Shown here: one piece after another, positions 27,263 to 36,298 of the stretch
How the letters are laid out: each line of letters opens with the position of its first letter
Position numbering within the stretch: position 1 is the first letter of the stretch
Origin: an uncultured Prevotella sp.
GTDB taxonomy: Bacteria > Bacteroidota > Bacteroidia > Bacteroidales > Bacteroidaceae
Assembly (NCBI GenBank): GCA_944319915.1
Contig: CALUEY010000011.1
Coordinates: 1-64,000 of the forward strand
DNA: 64,000 nucleotides
Direction of reading: 5' to 3'
Translations under genes and position numbers: made by a program
The notes under the pieces: generated by a model
The model's database searches: none
What the model saw: only the letters and a program-made list of their open reading frames with translations
What the model was told of the DNA's origin: nothing

Positions 27263-27453
27263 CGGGCGGGCAGCTGGAAGGAGGAATGTAAAAAGCCTTT
27301 ACCGACTGCGGTGGCCACGACCAGCCTGCGCGGAGCTGCCGCCGCTGCCCCGCGCAGGCAGCTAACGAAAAAGCCTTGCGCCTGCATACTGGACGCAGGC
27401 GCAAGGCCGGAAGCCACCACATGGAAGCATGAGCCACCGGAGCAGCAAAACAG

Positions 27454-27491
27454 CGGGGCGCGCGCCGGTGAGTGACCCGGCGCGCGCCCCG
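27454..27491 (-). terminator. GC-rich hairpin after recQ
   Basis: A perfect 15-bp stem (27454-27468 with 27477-27491, CGGGGCGCGCGCCGG) with an 8-nt loop lies 38 nt after the recQ stop. On the minus strand a weak T-rich stretch (TGTTTTG) follows. Confidence 0.6.
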
Positions 27492-27529
27492 CGATGAATT
27501 TGATGCCGATTGGCGGCCTCAGCCGCCCG

Positions 27530-29716
27530 TCAGTTGGCCATGTCGGATATGAACTTGATGCGCACGAGGCGTATCTCGTCCTCGGTGTAGTCCTCGCCCA
27601 GCTCGCGGATGGCGGTCTCCAGGTCGTCGGTCTCCGACTCCTTGAAGTACTCGTAGATGTCGTCCACGTGGTCTTCGTCCATCACCTCGTCGAGGAAATA
27701 GTCGATGTTGAGCTTGGTGCCGGAGTAGACTATAGCCTCCACCTCGTCGAGCATCTCGTCGAAGTCGATGCCCTTGGCGTTGGCAATGTCGTCGAGGGCT
27801 ATCTGGCGGTCGATGCTCTGGATGATGCTCACCTTGAGCATCGACTTCTTTGCCACGGTGCGCACACGCAGGTCGGCCTGGCGCACGATGTCGTTCTCCT
27901 TGCAGTAGCGCTTTATGAGGTCTACGAACTCCTTGGCGTAAGGCTGCTTCACCTTGCCCTCGCCCACGCCCTGTATGTTCTTCAGCTCGTCGAGCGTCAC
28001 GGGGTAGTCGGTGGCCATCTGCTCAATGGACACGTCTTGGAATATGACGTATGGCGGGCGGTCCATCTTCTTCGACACCTTCTTGCGCAAGTCCTTGAGC
28101 ATTGCGCTGAGAGTGGGGTCGAGCGCGCTGGTGCCTCCGCCCGCGCCGTCGATAGAGGACTCGTCGTCCTCGTTGAACTCGTTGTCTTCTACTATCATAA
28201 ATGATTCAGGTTTCTTCATGAAATTCTTTCCTTCGGGCGTTATCTTCAGCAGCCCGTAGTTCTCAACGTCCTTCTTCAGGTACCCGGCTATGAGAGCCTG
28301 GCGTATCAGCGGGTTCCAGATCTTCTCGCTGTCGTCGGCCCCCGAGCCGAACTCCTCGAGCAAATGGTGCTTGTGGGCCACCACCTCGTCGGTCTCACGG
28401 CCCACGATGAAGTCAATCACGTAGTCCGAACGGAAGTTCTCCTTGATGGCGGCGATGGCCTTCAGAGCCGTAAGCAACTGCTTGCCGGCCTCTATCTTCT
28501 TCTTAGGGTGCAGGCAGTTGTCGCAGTTGCCACAGTTGTCCTGCGTGTAGGTCTCGCCGAAGTAATGGAGCAGCATCTTGCGCCTGCACACCGAGGTTTC
28601 GGCGTAGGCCGCCGTCTCCTGTAGCAACTGGCGGCCTATGTCCTGCTCGGCCACGGGCTTGCCCTCCATGAACTTGTCGAGCTTCTGCAAGTCCTTGTAC
28701 GAGTAGAAGGCAATGCAGAGGCCCTCGCCGCCGTCGCGGCCTGCGCGGCCCGTCTCCTGGTAATAGCCCTCGAGGCTCTTGGGTATGTCGTAGTGGATTA
28801 CGAAGCGCACGTCGGGCTTGTCGATCCCCATGCCGAAGGCGATGGTGGCCACGATCACGTCTATCTGCTCCATGAGGAAGCCGTCCTGTGTCTTGGAGCG
28901 CGTGGCGGAGTCGAGCCCTGCGTGATAGGCAGCCGCCTTTATGTCGTTGGCGCGGAGTATGGCAGCCAGCTCCTCCACCTTCTTGCGCGACAGGCAGTAG
29001 ATGATGCCGCTCTTGCCCTGGTGCTGCTTTATGAACTTGATTATGTCCTTGTCCACATCCTTCGTCTTGGGCCTTACTTCGTAGTAGAGGTTGGGCCTGT
29101 TGAACGAACTCTTGAACTCCTTAGCGTCCACGATGCCCAGATTCTTCTTGATGTCAGAGCGCACCTTGTCGGTGGCGGTGGCGGTAAGCGCTATGACCGG
29201 GGCTTGCCCTATCTCGTTGATGATGGGGCGGATGCGGCGGTACTCCGGCCTGAAGTCGTGGCCCCACTCCGATATGCAGTGCGCCTCGTCGATGGCGTAA
29301 AACGATATCTTGACCGTCTTGAGGAACTCCACGTTGTCCTCCTTGGTCAGCGACTCGGGAGCAACGTAAAGGAGCTTGGTGCGCCCCTCGCGTATGTCGG
29401 CCTTCACCTGGTCGATGGCGGCCTTGTTCTGCGATGAGTTGAGGTAGTGGGCCACGCCCTGCACCTCGCTGAGGTTGGTGATGACGTCGACCTGGTTCTT
29501 CATCAGCGCTATCAGCGGAGAGATGACTATGGCCGTGCCCTCCATCAGGAGCGAGGGCAGCTGGTAGCACAGCGACTTGCCGCCTCCCGTTGGCATGAGC
29601 ACGAAAGTGTCGTTGCCATCAAGCACGTTGCGTATGATGGCTTCTTGGTCTCCCTTGAACTTGTCGAAGCCGAAATGCTTCTTGAGCGCTTCCGAAAGAT
29701 TAACCTTGTCTGTCAT
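27530..29716 (-). CDS. recQ: ATP-dependent DNA helicase RecQ
   Basis: 728 residues from ATG 29716 (MTDKVNLSEALKKHFGFDKF). Walker A MPTGGGKSLC at 41-50; DEAH box IDEAHCISEWGHDFRPEY; motif VI YYQETGRAGRDG. The zinc-binding RQC region has C..C in CRRKMLLHYFGE and NCGNCDNC. An HRDC domain (MLKDLRKKVSKK, YPVTLDELKNIQGVGEGKVK) and a further helical C-terminus of about 100 residues, frequent in Bacteroidetes RecQ, complete it. The longer frame to 29839 overlaps clpX and is not used. It unwinds recombination and replication intermediates. Confidence 0.95.
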   Translation of the reverse strand: MTDKVNLSEALKKHFGFDKFKGDQEAIIRNVLDGNDTFVLMPTGGGKSLCYQLPSLLMEGTAIVISPLIALMKNQVDVITNLSEVQGVAHYLNSSQNKAAIDQVKADIREGRTKLLYVAPESLTKEDNVEFLKTVKISFYAIDEAHCISEWGHDFRPEYRRIRPIINEIGQAPVIALTATATDKVRSDIKKNLGIVDAKEFKSSFNRPNLYYEVRPKTKDVDKDIIKFIKQHQGKSGIIYCLSRKKVEELAAILRANDIKAAAYHAGLDSATRSKTQDGFLMEQIDVIVATIAFGMGIDKPDVRFVIHYDIPKSLEGYYQETGRAGRDGGEGLCIAFYSYKDLQKLDKFMEGKPVAEQDIGRQLLQETAAYAETSVCRRKMLLHYFGETYTQDNCGNCDNCLHPKKKIEAGKQLLTALKAIAAIKENFRSDYVIDFIVGRETDEVVAHKHHLLEEFGSGADDSEKIWNPLIRQALIAGYLKKDVENYGLLKITPEGKNFMKKPESFMIVEDNEFNEDDESSIDGAGGGTSALDPTLSAMLKDLRKKVSKKMDRPPYVIFQDVSIEQMATDYPVTLDELKNIQGVGEGKVKQPYAKEFVDLIKRYCKENDIVRQADLRVRTVAKKSMLKVSIIQSIDRQIALDDIANAKGIDFDEMLDEVEAIVYSGTKLNIDYFLDEVMDEDHVDDIYEYFKESETDDLETAIRELGEDYTEDEIRLVRIKFISDMAN

Positions 29717-29804
29717 ATATAATGGTATGGTTGTTGCGGCAGGCCTATCCCTGCCACCGTGTTTATTCATTGTGGCGCACGTGGCGGCCGCGTTGCGCGC
29801 CAGG

Positions 29805-31031
29805 TCAGGAGGCCTGCTTCTGCAGGTGCGACTTGGCAAGCTGCTCCTTGGCGTAGTCGAGCGTCACCTCGAACGCCTTGGCGTCGGTCGACGGCACCTC
29901 GAACATGGGGTCCCTCATGATGCTCTCAACGATGGAGCGCAGTCCCCGGGCGCCGAGCTTGTACTCCACGGCCTTGTCTACGATGAGCTTCAGCGCCTCG
30001 TCGCTGAACGTGAGCGTTATCCCGTCCATGGCGAACAGCTTCACATATTGCTTCACTATCGAGTTCTTTGGCTCGGTGAGGATGCGCGCCAGAGCCTCGC
30101 GGTCGAGCGGGTTTAGGTAGGTGAGCACTGGCAGGCGGCCTATTATCTCGGGTATGAGGCCGAAAGCCTTGAGGTCCTGCGGCAGGATGTACTGCATGAG
30201 GTCGCCCTTGTCAATCTTCCTCACGTTCTGCACCGAGTCGTAGCCCACCACGTGCGTGTTGAGCCTCTGGGCTATCTTGCGCTCGATTCCGTCGAAGGCA
30301 CCGCCGCACACGAAGAGGATGTTGCGCGTGTCCACCTGCGTATAGTCCTGGTCGGGGTGCTTCCGCCCGCCCTTGGGCGGCACGTTCACCACCGTTCCCT
30401 CAAGCAGCTTGAGCAGGCTTTGCTGCACTCCCTCGCCACTGACATCGCGCGTTATGGAGGGATTGTCGCTCTTGCGGGCAATCTTGTCAATCTCGTCGAT
30501 GAACACGATGCCGCGCTCTGCGGCGGCCACGTTATAGTCGGCCACCTGCAGCAGGCGCGAGAGTATGCTCTCCACGTCCTCGCCTACGTAGCCCGCCTCG
30601 GTGAACACCGTTGCGTCGACGATGGTGAACGGCACATCGAGCAGCTTGGCTATGGTGCGCGCCAGGAGCGTCTTGCCCGTGCCGGTGCTGCCCACCATGA
30701 TGATGTTGCTCTTCTCAATCTCCACCCCTGTGGGGTCGTCGGGCTGCTGCAACCGCTTGTAATGGTTGTACACAGCCACCGCGAGGGTGCGCTTGGCCTC
30801 GTCCTGGCCAATCACGTACTCATCGAGGTAAGCCTTTATGTCCTTTGGCTTGGGTATCTCCTTGAGCTGGAACTTATCCTCCTTGCGCGCCTGCTTGCGG
30901 GCAAGCCCGGCTGTTTCCACTATGTGGTAAGCCTGCTCGGCGCATTCGTTGCAGATGAACCCGCTGAGGCCGGTTATCATCAGGGCCACTTCTTTCTCAC
31001 CCCTCCCGCAGAAGTTGCACACTTTCTTCAT
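29805..31031 (-). CDS. clpX: ClpX ATPase subunit of Clp protease
   Basis: 408 residues from ATG 31031. N-terminal four-Cys zinc domain ([26 protein letters not shown]) for substrate and adaptor binding. AAA+ core: Walker [19 protein letters not shown], pore-loop region [16 protein letters not shown], Walker [17 protein letters not shown], sensor [14 protein letters not shown]. The IGF-like loop for ClpP docking reads [19 protein letters not shown] to [12 protein letters not shown]. The ATG overlaps the clpP stop by 4 nt, so subunits are made together. Confidence 0.97.
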   Translation of the reverse strand: MKKVCNFCGRGEKEVALMITGLSGFICNECAEQAYHIVETAGLARKQARKEDKFQLKEIPKPKDIKAYLDEYVIGQDEAKRTLAVAVYNHYKRLQQPDDPTGVEIEKSNIIMVGSTGTGKTLLARTIAKLLDVPFTIVDATVFTEAGYVGEDVESILSRLLQVADYNVAAAERGIVFIDEIDKIARKSDNPSITRDVSGEGVQQSLLKLLEGTVVNVPPKGGRKHPDQDYTQVDTRNILFVCGGAFDGIERKIAQRLNTHVVGYDSVQNVRKIDKGDLMQYILPQDLKAFGLIPEIIGRLPVLTYLNPLDREALARILTEPKNSIVKQYVKLFAMDGITLTFSDEALKLIVDKAVEYKLGARGLRSIVESIMRDPMFEVPSTDAKAFEVTLDYAKEQLAKSHLQKQAS

Positions 31032-31750
31032 TGCGCGCCGCCTCCGTTGTCTGACTGGTGGGCCTGTTCCTGCGCAGGCTTCCCGTCGTTGTTTCTCTTC
31101 AGCACCCTGTCTATCATGCCATACTCGCGTGCCTCCTCGGCCGTCATCCAGTAGTTGCGGTCGGAGTCTTTCCACACTTTGTCGTATGGAGTGTGCGAGT
31201 GTTCTGATATGATTGTGTAAAGCTCTTTCTTGAACTTCATTATCTCCTTTGCCTCAATCTCGATGTCCGAGGCCTGGCCCTGCACCCCGCCAAGCGGCTG
31301 GTGAATCATCACGCGGCTGTGGGTGAGCGCCGACCGCTTGCCCTCGGCGCCCGCCACGAGGAGCACGGCGGCCATCGAGGCGGCCATGCCGGTGCAGATG
31401 GTGGCCACATCGCTGCTTATGAACTGCATGGTGTCGTATATGCCGAGCCCTGCGGTGACGCTTCCGCCCGGTGAGTTTATGTATATCGATATGTCTTTGC
31501 CCGGGTCCACGGAGTCGAGGTACAGCAGCTGTGCCTGTATTGTGTTGGCAGTATAGTCGTCGATGGGCGTGCCGAGGAAGATGATGCGGTCCATCATCAG
31601 CCTGGAGAACACGTCCATCTGCGTGACGTTGAGCTGGCGTTCCTCGAGGATATATGGGTTGAGATACTGCGACTGCACGCTCATCACGCCGTCGAGCGCC
31701 TGGCCGTTGATTCCCAAATGCCGCGTGGCATATTTCCTGAAGTCGTTCAT
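31028..31750 (-). CDS. clpP: ClpP protease subunit
   Basis: 240 residues from ATG 31750 ([20 protein letters not shown]). Serine protease with the catalytic triad in [20 protein letters not shown] (Ser), [12 protein letters not shown] (His) and the [20 protein letters not shown] region (Asp). The N-terminal stretch before the mature-like start VIFLGTP is longer than in E. coli and may be processed. Overlaps clpX by 4 nt. The promoter (31837-31844) coincides with an 18-bp palindrome. Confidence 0.96.
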   Translation of the reverse strand: MNDFRKYATRHLGINGQALDGVMSVQSQYLNPYILEERQLNVTQMDVFSRLMMDRIIFLGTPIDDYTANTIQAQLLYLDSVDPGKDISIYINSPGGSVTAGLGIYDTMQFISSDVATICTGMAASMAAVLLVAGAEGKRSALTHSRVMIHQPLGGVQGQASDIEIEAKEIMKFKKELYTIISEHSHTPYDKVWKDSDRNYWMTAEEAREYGMIDRVLKRNNDGKPAQEQAHQSDNGGGAQ

Positions 31751-31822
31751 ATATATAATATAATGTATATTGTTTTTGTTGGGATGGTGGGAACGAAAAA
31801 AGAAGGCCATCGACCTTATTTG

Positions 31823-31844
31823 TTTGTTCCGTGGAACAAAGTTA
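31823..31844 (-). promoter_or_regulatory. clpPX promoter with overlapping palindrome
   Basis: On the minus strand TAACTTTG (31837-31844) is the -7 box. An 18-nt palindrome, TTTGTTCC-GT-GGAACAAA (31823-31840), covers the end of the box and the expected transcription start: a candidate operator. Confidence 0.5.
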
Positions 31845-31897
31845 ATAAAAAAAGTCGACAACCTTCTTTTCAGAGGGCTTTTTTTTCAAAAAAAGCT

Positions 31898-33265
31898 TTA
31901 TTTTTCCTGCATCATCTTATTGAAGTCGTCAAGCGAGATGCTTTTCCTGTTCAGTTTCACCTTGCCCTTGAGCGCGGCGATGAGCTTCACGTCGACAGCG
32001 CGGTTCACGAGGTTGTCGATGTTCTTGCGCTCCTTGAGCATATCGGCGGCAAACTTCTCGATGTATTCCTCAGGCACGTTGGCCATGCCATACTGCGCAA
32101 ACTGGATGCGGGCCATCTCCTTTGCCACGTCCTTGATGTCGTCGTCGCCCACCTTTATGGCGTTGGCCTCAACGAGCTGCTCCTCTATGAGATGCCACTT
32201 CAGCTCCTTGATGCTTGCCTCGTAGTTGTCGTCAACGAACTCCTGGCCGCGCTCCTTGTTGTTGTTGAGCATCATGCGCTTGAGCAGTGCGTCGGGGAAC
32301 TTCAGCTCGCCCACCTTGTCCTCCATGTACTTGCGGACATCCTGCAGGAACTTGTAGTCGGAGTCGGCCTCCAGCTGCGACTTGATGCCGTCGGCAATCT
32401 TCTGGCGGAACTCCTCCTCGCTCTTCACGGCGTCCTTGCCGAACACCCCGTCGAAGAGTTCCTGGTTCACCTCCGCCTTCACGAAGCGCTGCACCTCGGT
32501 CACGAGGTAGGTGAAGTCAGACTCCAGCGCGGCGGCCTTCTCCTTGTCAATCTTCAGCAGCGATGTTATCTCTGCGTCGTTGTCGGGGTAAGCCTTCTTG
32601 GGGTTGAACGTGATCACGCTGCCCACCTTGGCGCCATCGAAGAGCTTCTTCTGGTCGTCCACCTTTATATATTCGGGCATGAGCACAGCGCCCTCAACCA
32701 CGATTCCGCCCTCCTTGGCGTTGCCGTCGGCGTCAAGCTCGCGCAGGTTGCCCTTAAGCATGTCGTTCTTCTCGGCGTCGTAGTCGTCAACCTTGTCGTA
32801 GTGGCCGGCGCGCGAGGCAAACATATCCACCTGACGGCTCACAAGCTCGTCGCCCACCTCAATGTCGTAGTAGTCCACGGTGTCGGCCTCGCCCAGCTCG
32901 GCCTTGAACTCCGGAGCCACGGCTATGTCGAACACGAACTCGTAAGGGCCGTCGGCCTTGAAGTCAACGGGCTTCTGCCTCTCCTCGTTCGACATCGGCT
33001 CGCCGAGCATCTGTATCTTGTTCTCGCGCACGTACTCGTAAATCTTCTCGCCTATCAGCTTGTTCACCACGTCCACCTTCACGGCTTCGCCATACTGGCG
33101 CTTTATCAAGCCCATAGGCACCATTCCCGGGCGGAATCCCGGCATGTTAGCCTTCTTGCGGTAATCCTTCAGTTGCTTCTCTACATCTTTCTCGTAGTCC
33201 TCCTTCTCAATGGTGAGCGTGAGCAGGCCATTGATTTTGTCGGGGTTTTCGAATGAAATGTTCAT
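31898..33265 (-). CDS. tig: Trigger factor, ribosome-associated chaperone
   Basis: 455 residues from ATG 33265 (MNISFENPDKINGLLTLTIE). The ribosome-binding N-domain has the signature MPGFRPGMVPMGLIKRQYGE. The central part (about 150-250) takes the place of the FKBP domain but lacks the clear VDYTG...GT core, as in other Bacteroidetes trigger factors. The C-terminal chaperone arms are helical (EEFRQKIADGIKSQLEADSD). It has its own promoter and lies upstream of clpP, the usual tig-clpP-clpX order. A poly-U-bearing hairpin region follows the stop. Confidence 0.95.
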   Translation of the reverse strand: MNISFENPDKINGLLTLTIEKEDYEKDVEKQLKDYRKKANMPGFRPGMVPMGLIKRQYGEAVKVDVVNKLIGEKIYEYVRENKIQMLGEPMSNEERQKPVDFKADGPYEFVFDIAVAPEFKAELGEADTVDYYDIEVGDELVSRQVDMFASRAGHYDKVDDYDAEKNDMLKGNLRELDADGNAKEGGIVVEGAVLMPEYIKVDDQKKLFDGAKVGSVITFNPKKAYPDNDAEITSLLKIDKEKAAALESDFTYLVTEVQRFVKAEVNQELFDGVFGKDAVKSEEEFRQKIADGIKSQLEADSDYKFLQDVRKYMEDKVGELKFPDALLKRMMLNNNKERGQEFVDDNYEASIKELKWHLIEEQLVEANAIKVGDDDIKDVAKEMARIQFAQYGMANVPEEYIEKFAADMLKERKNIDNLVNRAVDVKLIAALKGKVKLNRKSISLDDFNKMMQEK

Positions 33266-33307
33266 CTCTATAGTATTTGTATTTGTTAATGTCCAAAATG
33301 CAAGTTG

Positions 33308-33315
33308 CAAAATTA
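33308..33315 (-). promoter_or_regulatory. -7 box of tig
   Basis: Read on the minus strand it is TAATTTTG, 42 nt before the ATG at 33265. Confidence 0.5.
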
Positions 33316-33386
33316 CGGATAAAAGGTGTAACAGCCTAACGATTACGGATTTTTAACTAATGCGGCACACGCCCGATGGTGCCTTG

Positions 33387-35267
33387 TTACTTCGCCCACT
33401 TGGCTGAGCAGGGCTTGCCGTCCACGATTGTGGTAAACGTGTATACGCCTGATGGCAACTCGTCCACGTCGATGCTCCCCTCACTGCCGATTATCGTGCC
33501 TTTCTTAATGTAGGCAGAGTTGCCCACGCCTTGTATCAAGTAAGACCTTTCCACGCCAACAGGCAGCGGTGGGTCAATCTTGAAGCGGAGAGTGTTGCCA
33601 ATTATCCACAGGCGCAACTCACCATTGGCGGCAGACGCGGATTCTCCCGTCAAGTCTATTGTCAGCGGGTCACCCATCACTTCGCCGTTGTCGTTGTAAT
33701 TATGTAAGCCTGAATGTTGAGGGATATCGCTTGTTCATGAACGCGATGAAACTTCCATCGTTGGGGTCGACAAAATATGTATATGGAACAGGATAGTCTG
33801 CGTCAGTCTGTTCTACAAGGATATCCTTGCACCCCTCAGTGTTCTTAAAGCCTATTTCCACATCTACAAACACATCCTCTGCTGTAGGAATAGCGATAGT
33901 ATTTGGCCTGCGCGATGCATTTGCCAGCATGGGGCTTGGGGAGTAGCCGTTCATCGAAGCCTCAGGCTTCTGCGGCGGGAAGTCGTACAAACGATACCTC
34001 ACAAAGCGATTATAATATTGTCCGCCAATGCTTGGTTGTAAAGTAACTTCCTTTATCCTAAGATACCCATCGCTTGTCCTTGCGTAGTTTGCCGCGGTAC
34101 CCAAATCCCCATAACTTGAAAAAGCTTTCCAAGTACCGTCCTCCATGAGCACAGACCTGCTCCCGCCTGCGGACTCCAAATGGCTCGAAATATAGTCTGC
34201 CACATCGCCTTGCTCATCATAAGGAATCTCTTGCAAAAGAGCTTGCCTTTTGCCATTCGTGCTGCTCTGGCCTTGATATGCAATCACATCAGATGTTGAG
34301 GGGCTGTCAACGTATGTAGACCCACCCATTCCCGTCGCTACTCCAAAATGCCAATTGCACAGGCAAAAGAAGCCCTGCATCGTTTCGCCTATATATCTTA
34401 TGACACTACCCTTAGCCACGCCAGGTTGCATAAACGCTGTCTCTGCATTATCTTGGTCTTTGGCAAAATACCCCAATGAAAATTTATTGTCAAACACCGT
34501 AGGGTTATATATAGGCATGACATAATCCTTTCCGTTGGACGGATGGCGAGTTTCAATGGACAAGTTACCCAACGTAACGTCTCCAAGGTCGTGGTCAGCA
34601 CAAATTTTTCTTGTATATGTATTTGCCAGCTCCAAAGGCACTAATTGCCCGTCAGTCACTCTTCCCTTAAACTTCCCTTAAACACGAAGCCGACAGCCTT
34701 GCATATTGCTTGCAATGCAACAGTGACAAAATCATATTTTCCAGGGTCGCATTCATTGCTTTCAAGCTCATAACTAAACAATCCCCTATTGGTTACCCGA
34801 GGGCAAAACGTTATGGTCGCGTCTGCATCATCCCTTATGTAAGCCATGCTCATCTCTTCTTGGTCATAAGTACCGCTTATGCAAATGATTCGCTTTTCCT
34901 CCACCTTGTCACCATAACCATTCTCACTGGCCATCGTGTTCACATAGGCAAGACAGCTTTGGTCTCTGAACCAAGGGTCTGCAGTCCGTCCAATTGTCAC
35001 ATTAAGTTTTATAGGCAATGTCGTTGGGATATTCTCCTCCCATATCTTGCATGCCCTTTCGAACGCGCCCTTGAACGTGTCATTTATGCCACTTCCCACA
35101 TAATTGACATTAATCAACGTACCACCGGCTACATTCCGAGCAGCAGGCTTGGGAACGACAATCGGACTCTCGTCAACAGCATAAACTCCTGCCGTTGTTC
35201 CTTGTGCGCACAATGTGGCTGACATACAGCACATCAATGCAAGCAAAACAGTCTGCTTCATAATCAA
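33387..35267 (-). pseudogene. Secreted zincin-like protein broken by two frameshifts
   Basis: Three frames form one gene. Part 1 (34656-35267) has a signal peptide (QTVLLALMCCMSATLCAQG) and ends after GKYDFVTVALQAICKAVGFV, a zincin helix in which H-E-x-x-H has become Q-A-I-C-K. Its stop is caused by an 11-bp tandem duplication (34662-34672 and 34673-34683); removing one copy reads through as FVFKGRVTDGQLVPLELANT into part 2 (33700-34659). Part 2 ends STFRLT at 33700-33702. Dropping one base there gives FRLTNYNDNGEVMGDP and joins part 3 (33387-33680), which carries a surface-sorting-like C-terminus (LPSGVYTFTTIVDGKPCSAK). Last gene of an operon of secreted proteins (36274 and 35264), overlapping the previous gene by 4 nt. 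Confidence 0.75.
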
Positions 35268-36298
35268 TTAATTAATATTTTACGTACAAACTCTTTCCCA
35301 TCTCTCTCTTTCTGTATTCTTAATAAGTAGAAGCCTGTTGTCAACGGAATGCTGACATTGCTTTCATTGACAACAGCGGCAAAGTACACATTACCACCCA
35401 ACCCTACGACTGAGACATTGCCTAATGGCGCATCAGACGAAATGTTACATACGCCGTTGCCTGTCGAAACGTTAACGCCACCAACCCTTGCATTAGTTAT
35501 TGATGTCGTTGATGCCTCCCAGTCTGGCGTTACCCAGCCCGTACCGCTCCATCCATAGTCATTTGTCACTTGAAAGAGGAAGCTACTACCATAATACACA
35601 TAATAGCTCACCGTGCTTGGCAATTCATCTGGAGAATCGAAAAGGTCATAATCTGCGTATGTCGGCGGAGTCGCCCCATTGTCTCGAATTGTTGACACCG
35701 CAAAATCAAAATCACTTCCATCATACTCTATGGTCACCAACGCACTGTAGAACGGGTCATCTCCATCAATGCATGTTTCATCATAAGCTATCGACTTTAT
35801 CTTCAACGTCGGCGTTGGCGGCAGCACATCCAACTTCAACTGAACTCCATGCTCCACAATTTCCCAACCCGATGAAACCCTACAGACAATCGCAATAGTA
35901 TCGCTCATTGTAGTCCAAACTCCATAACTTCCCAAATAACAGCCATTGCCAAAGGTTACGCCCCATATCTGTGGTTTCAACCTAAACGCCGCGAACGACG
36001 AATTATAGCTCAACCCGTACTCACTCAACAGCTCCGGATGGCCAGACCTATGGCATTGCGCCAGCCATGAGACATCCAGATTGCCAATGTCCACAGGTTT
36101 TCCTGTGTCATCGGCAAGAAAGAACCGGCAACTATCATTGTCATCAGCTATTGCCGAGCCTTGAAACATACGGTCATTAACGACGGCCACCACATGAAGT
36201 TTCCTGACGCTGTCAACCGTAATCTCTGCGCCAATGGCACTATTGGCCGAAGTCCAAATAGTCGCAAGCAACACTATCGCACGATATATTTTTTCCAT
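35264..36298 (-). CDS. Secreted protein of unknown function
   Basis: 344 residues with a signal peptide (YRAIVLLATIWTSANSAIGA). No zincin motif. The body is beta-rich and Trp/Tyr-rich (LKPQIWGVTFGNGCYLGSYG, DNGATPPTYADYDLFDSPDE, LFQVTNDYGWSGTGWVTPDW), suggesting Ig-like or adhesin-type domains. The C-terminal SIPLTTGFYLLRIQKERDGK, then EFVRKILIN, is a sorting-signal-like end (GFYLLRI..G..F..K), shared with its operon neighbours. The start lies 25 nt inside the end of the preceding gene and the stop overlaps the next gene by 4 nt. Family not recognised. Confidence 0.7.
   Translation of the reverse strand: MEKIYRAIVLLATIWTSANSAIGAEITVDSVRKLHVVAVVNDRMFQGSAIADDNDSCRFFLADDTGKPVDIGNLDVSWLAQCHRSGHPELLSEYGLSYNSSFAAFRLKPQIWGVTFGNGCYLGSYGVWTTMSDTIAIVCRVSSGWEIVEHGVQLKLDVLPPTPTLKIKSIAYDETCIDGDDPFYSALVTIEYDGSDFDFAVSTIRDNGATPPTYADYDLFDSPDELPSTVSYYVYYGSSFLFQVTNDYGWSGTGWVTPDWEASTTSITNARVGGVNVSTGNGVCNISSDAPLGNVSVVGLGGNVYFAAVVNESNVSIPLTTGFYLLRIQKERDGKEFVRKILIN

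Noticed and set aside
26847-27475. Overlapping frames on both strands between guaB and recQ
   Set aside because: They run through the 22-bp repeats and a GC hairpin, have no promoter and no family features.
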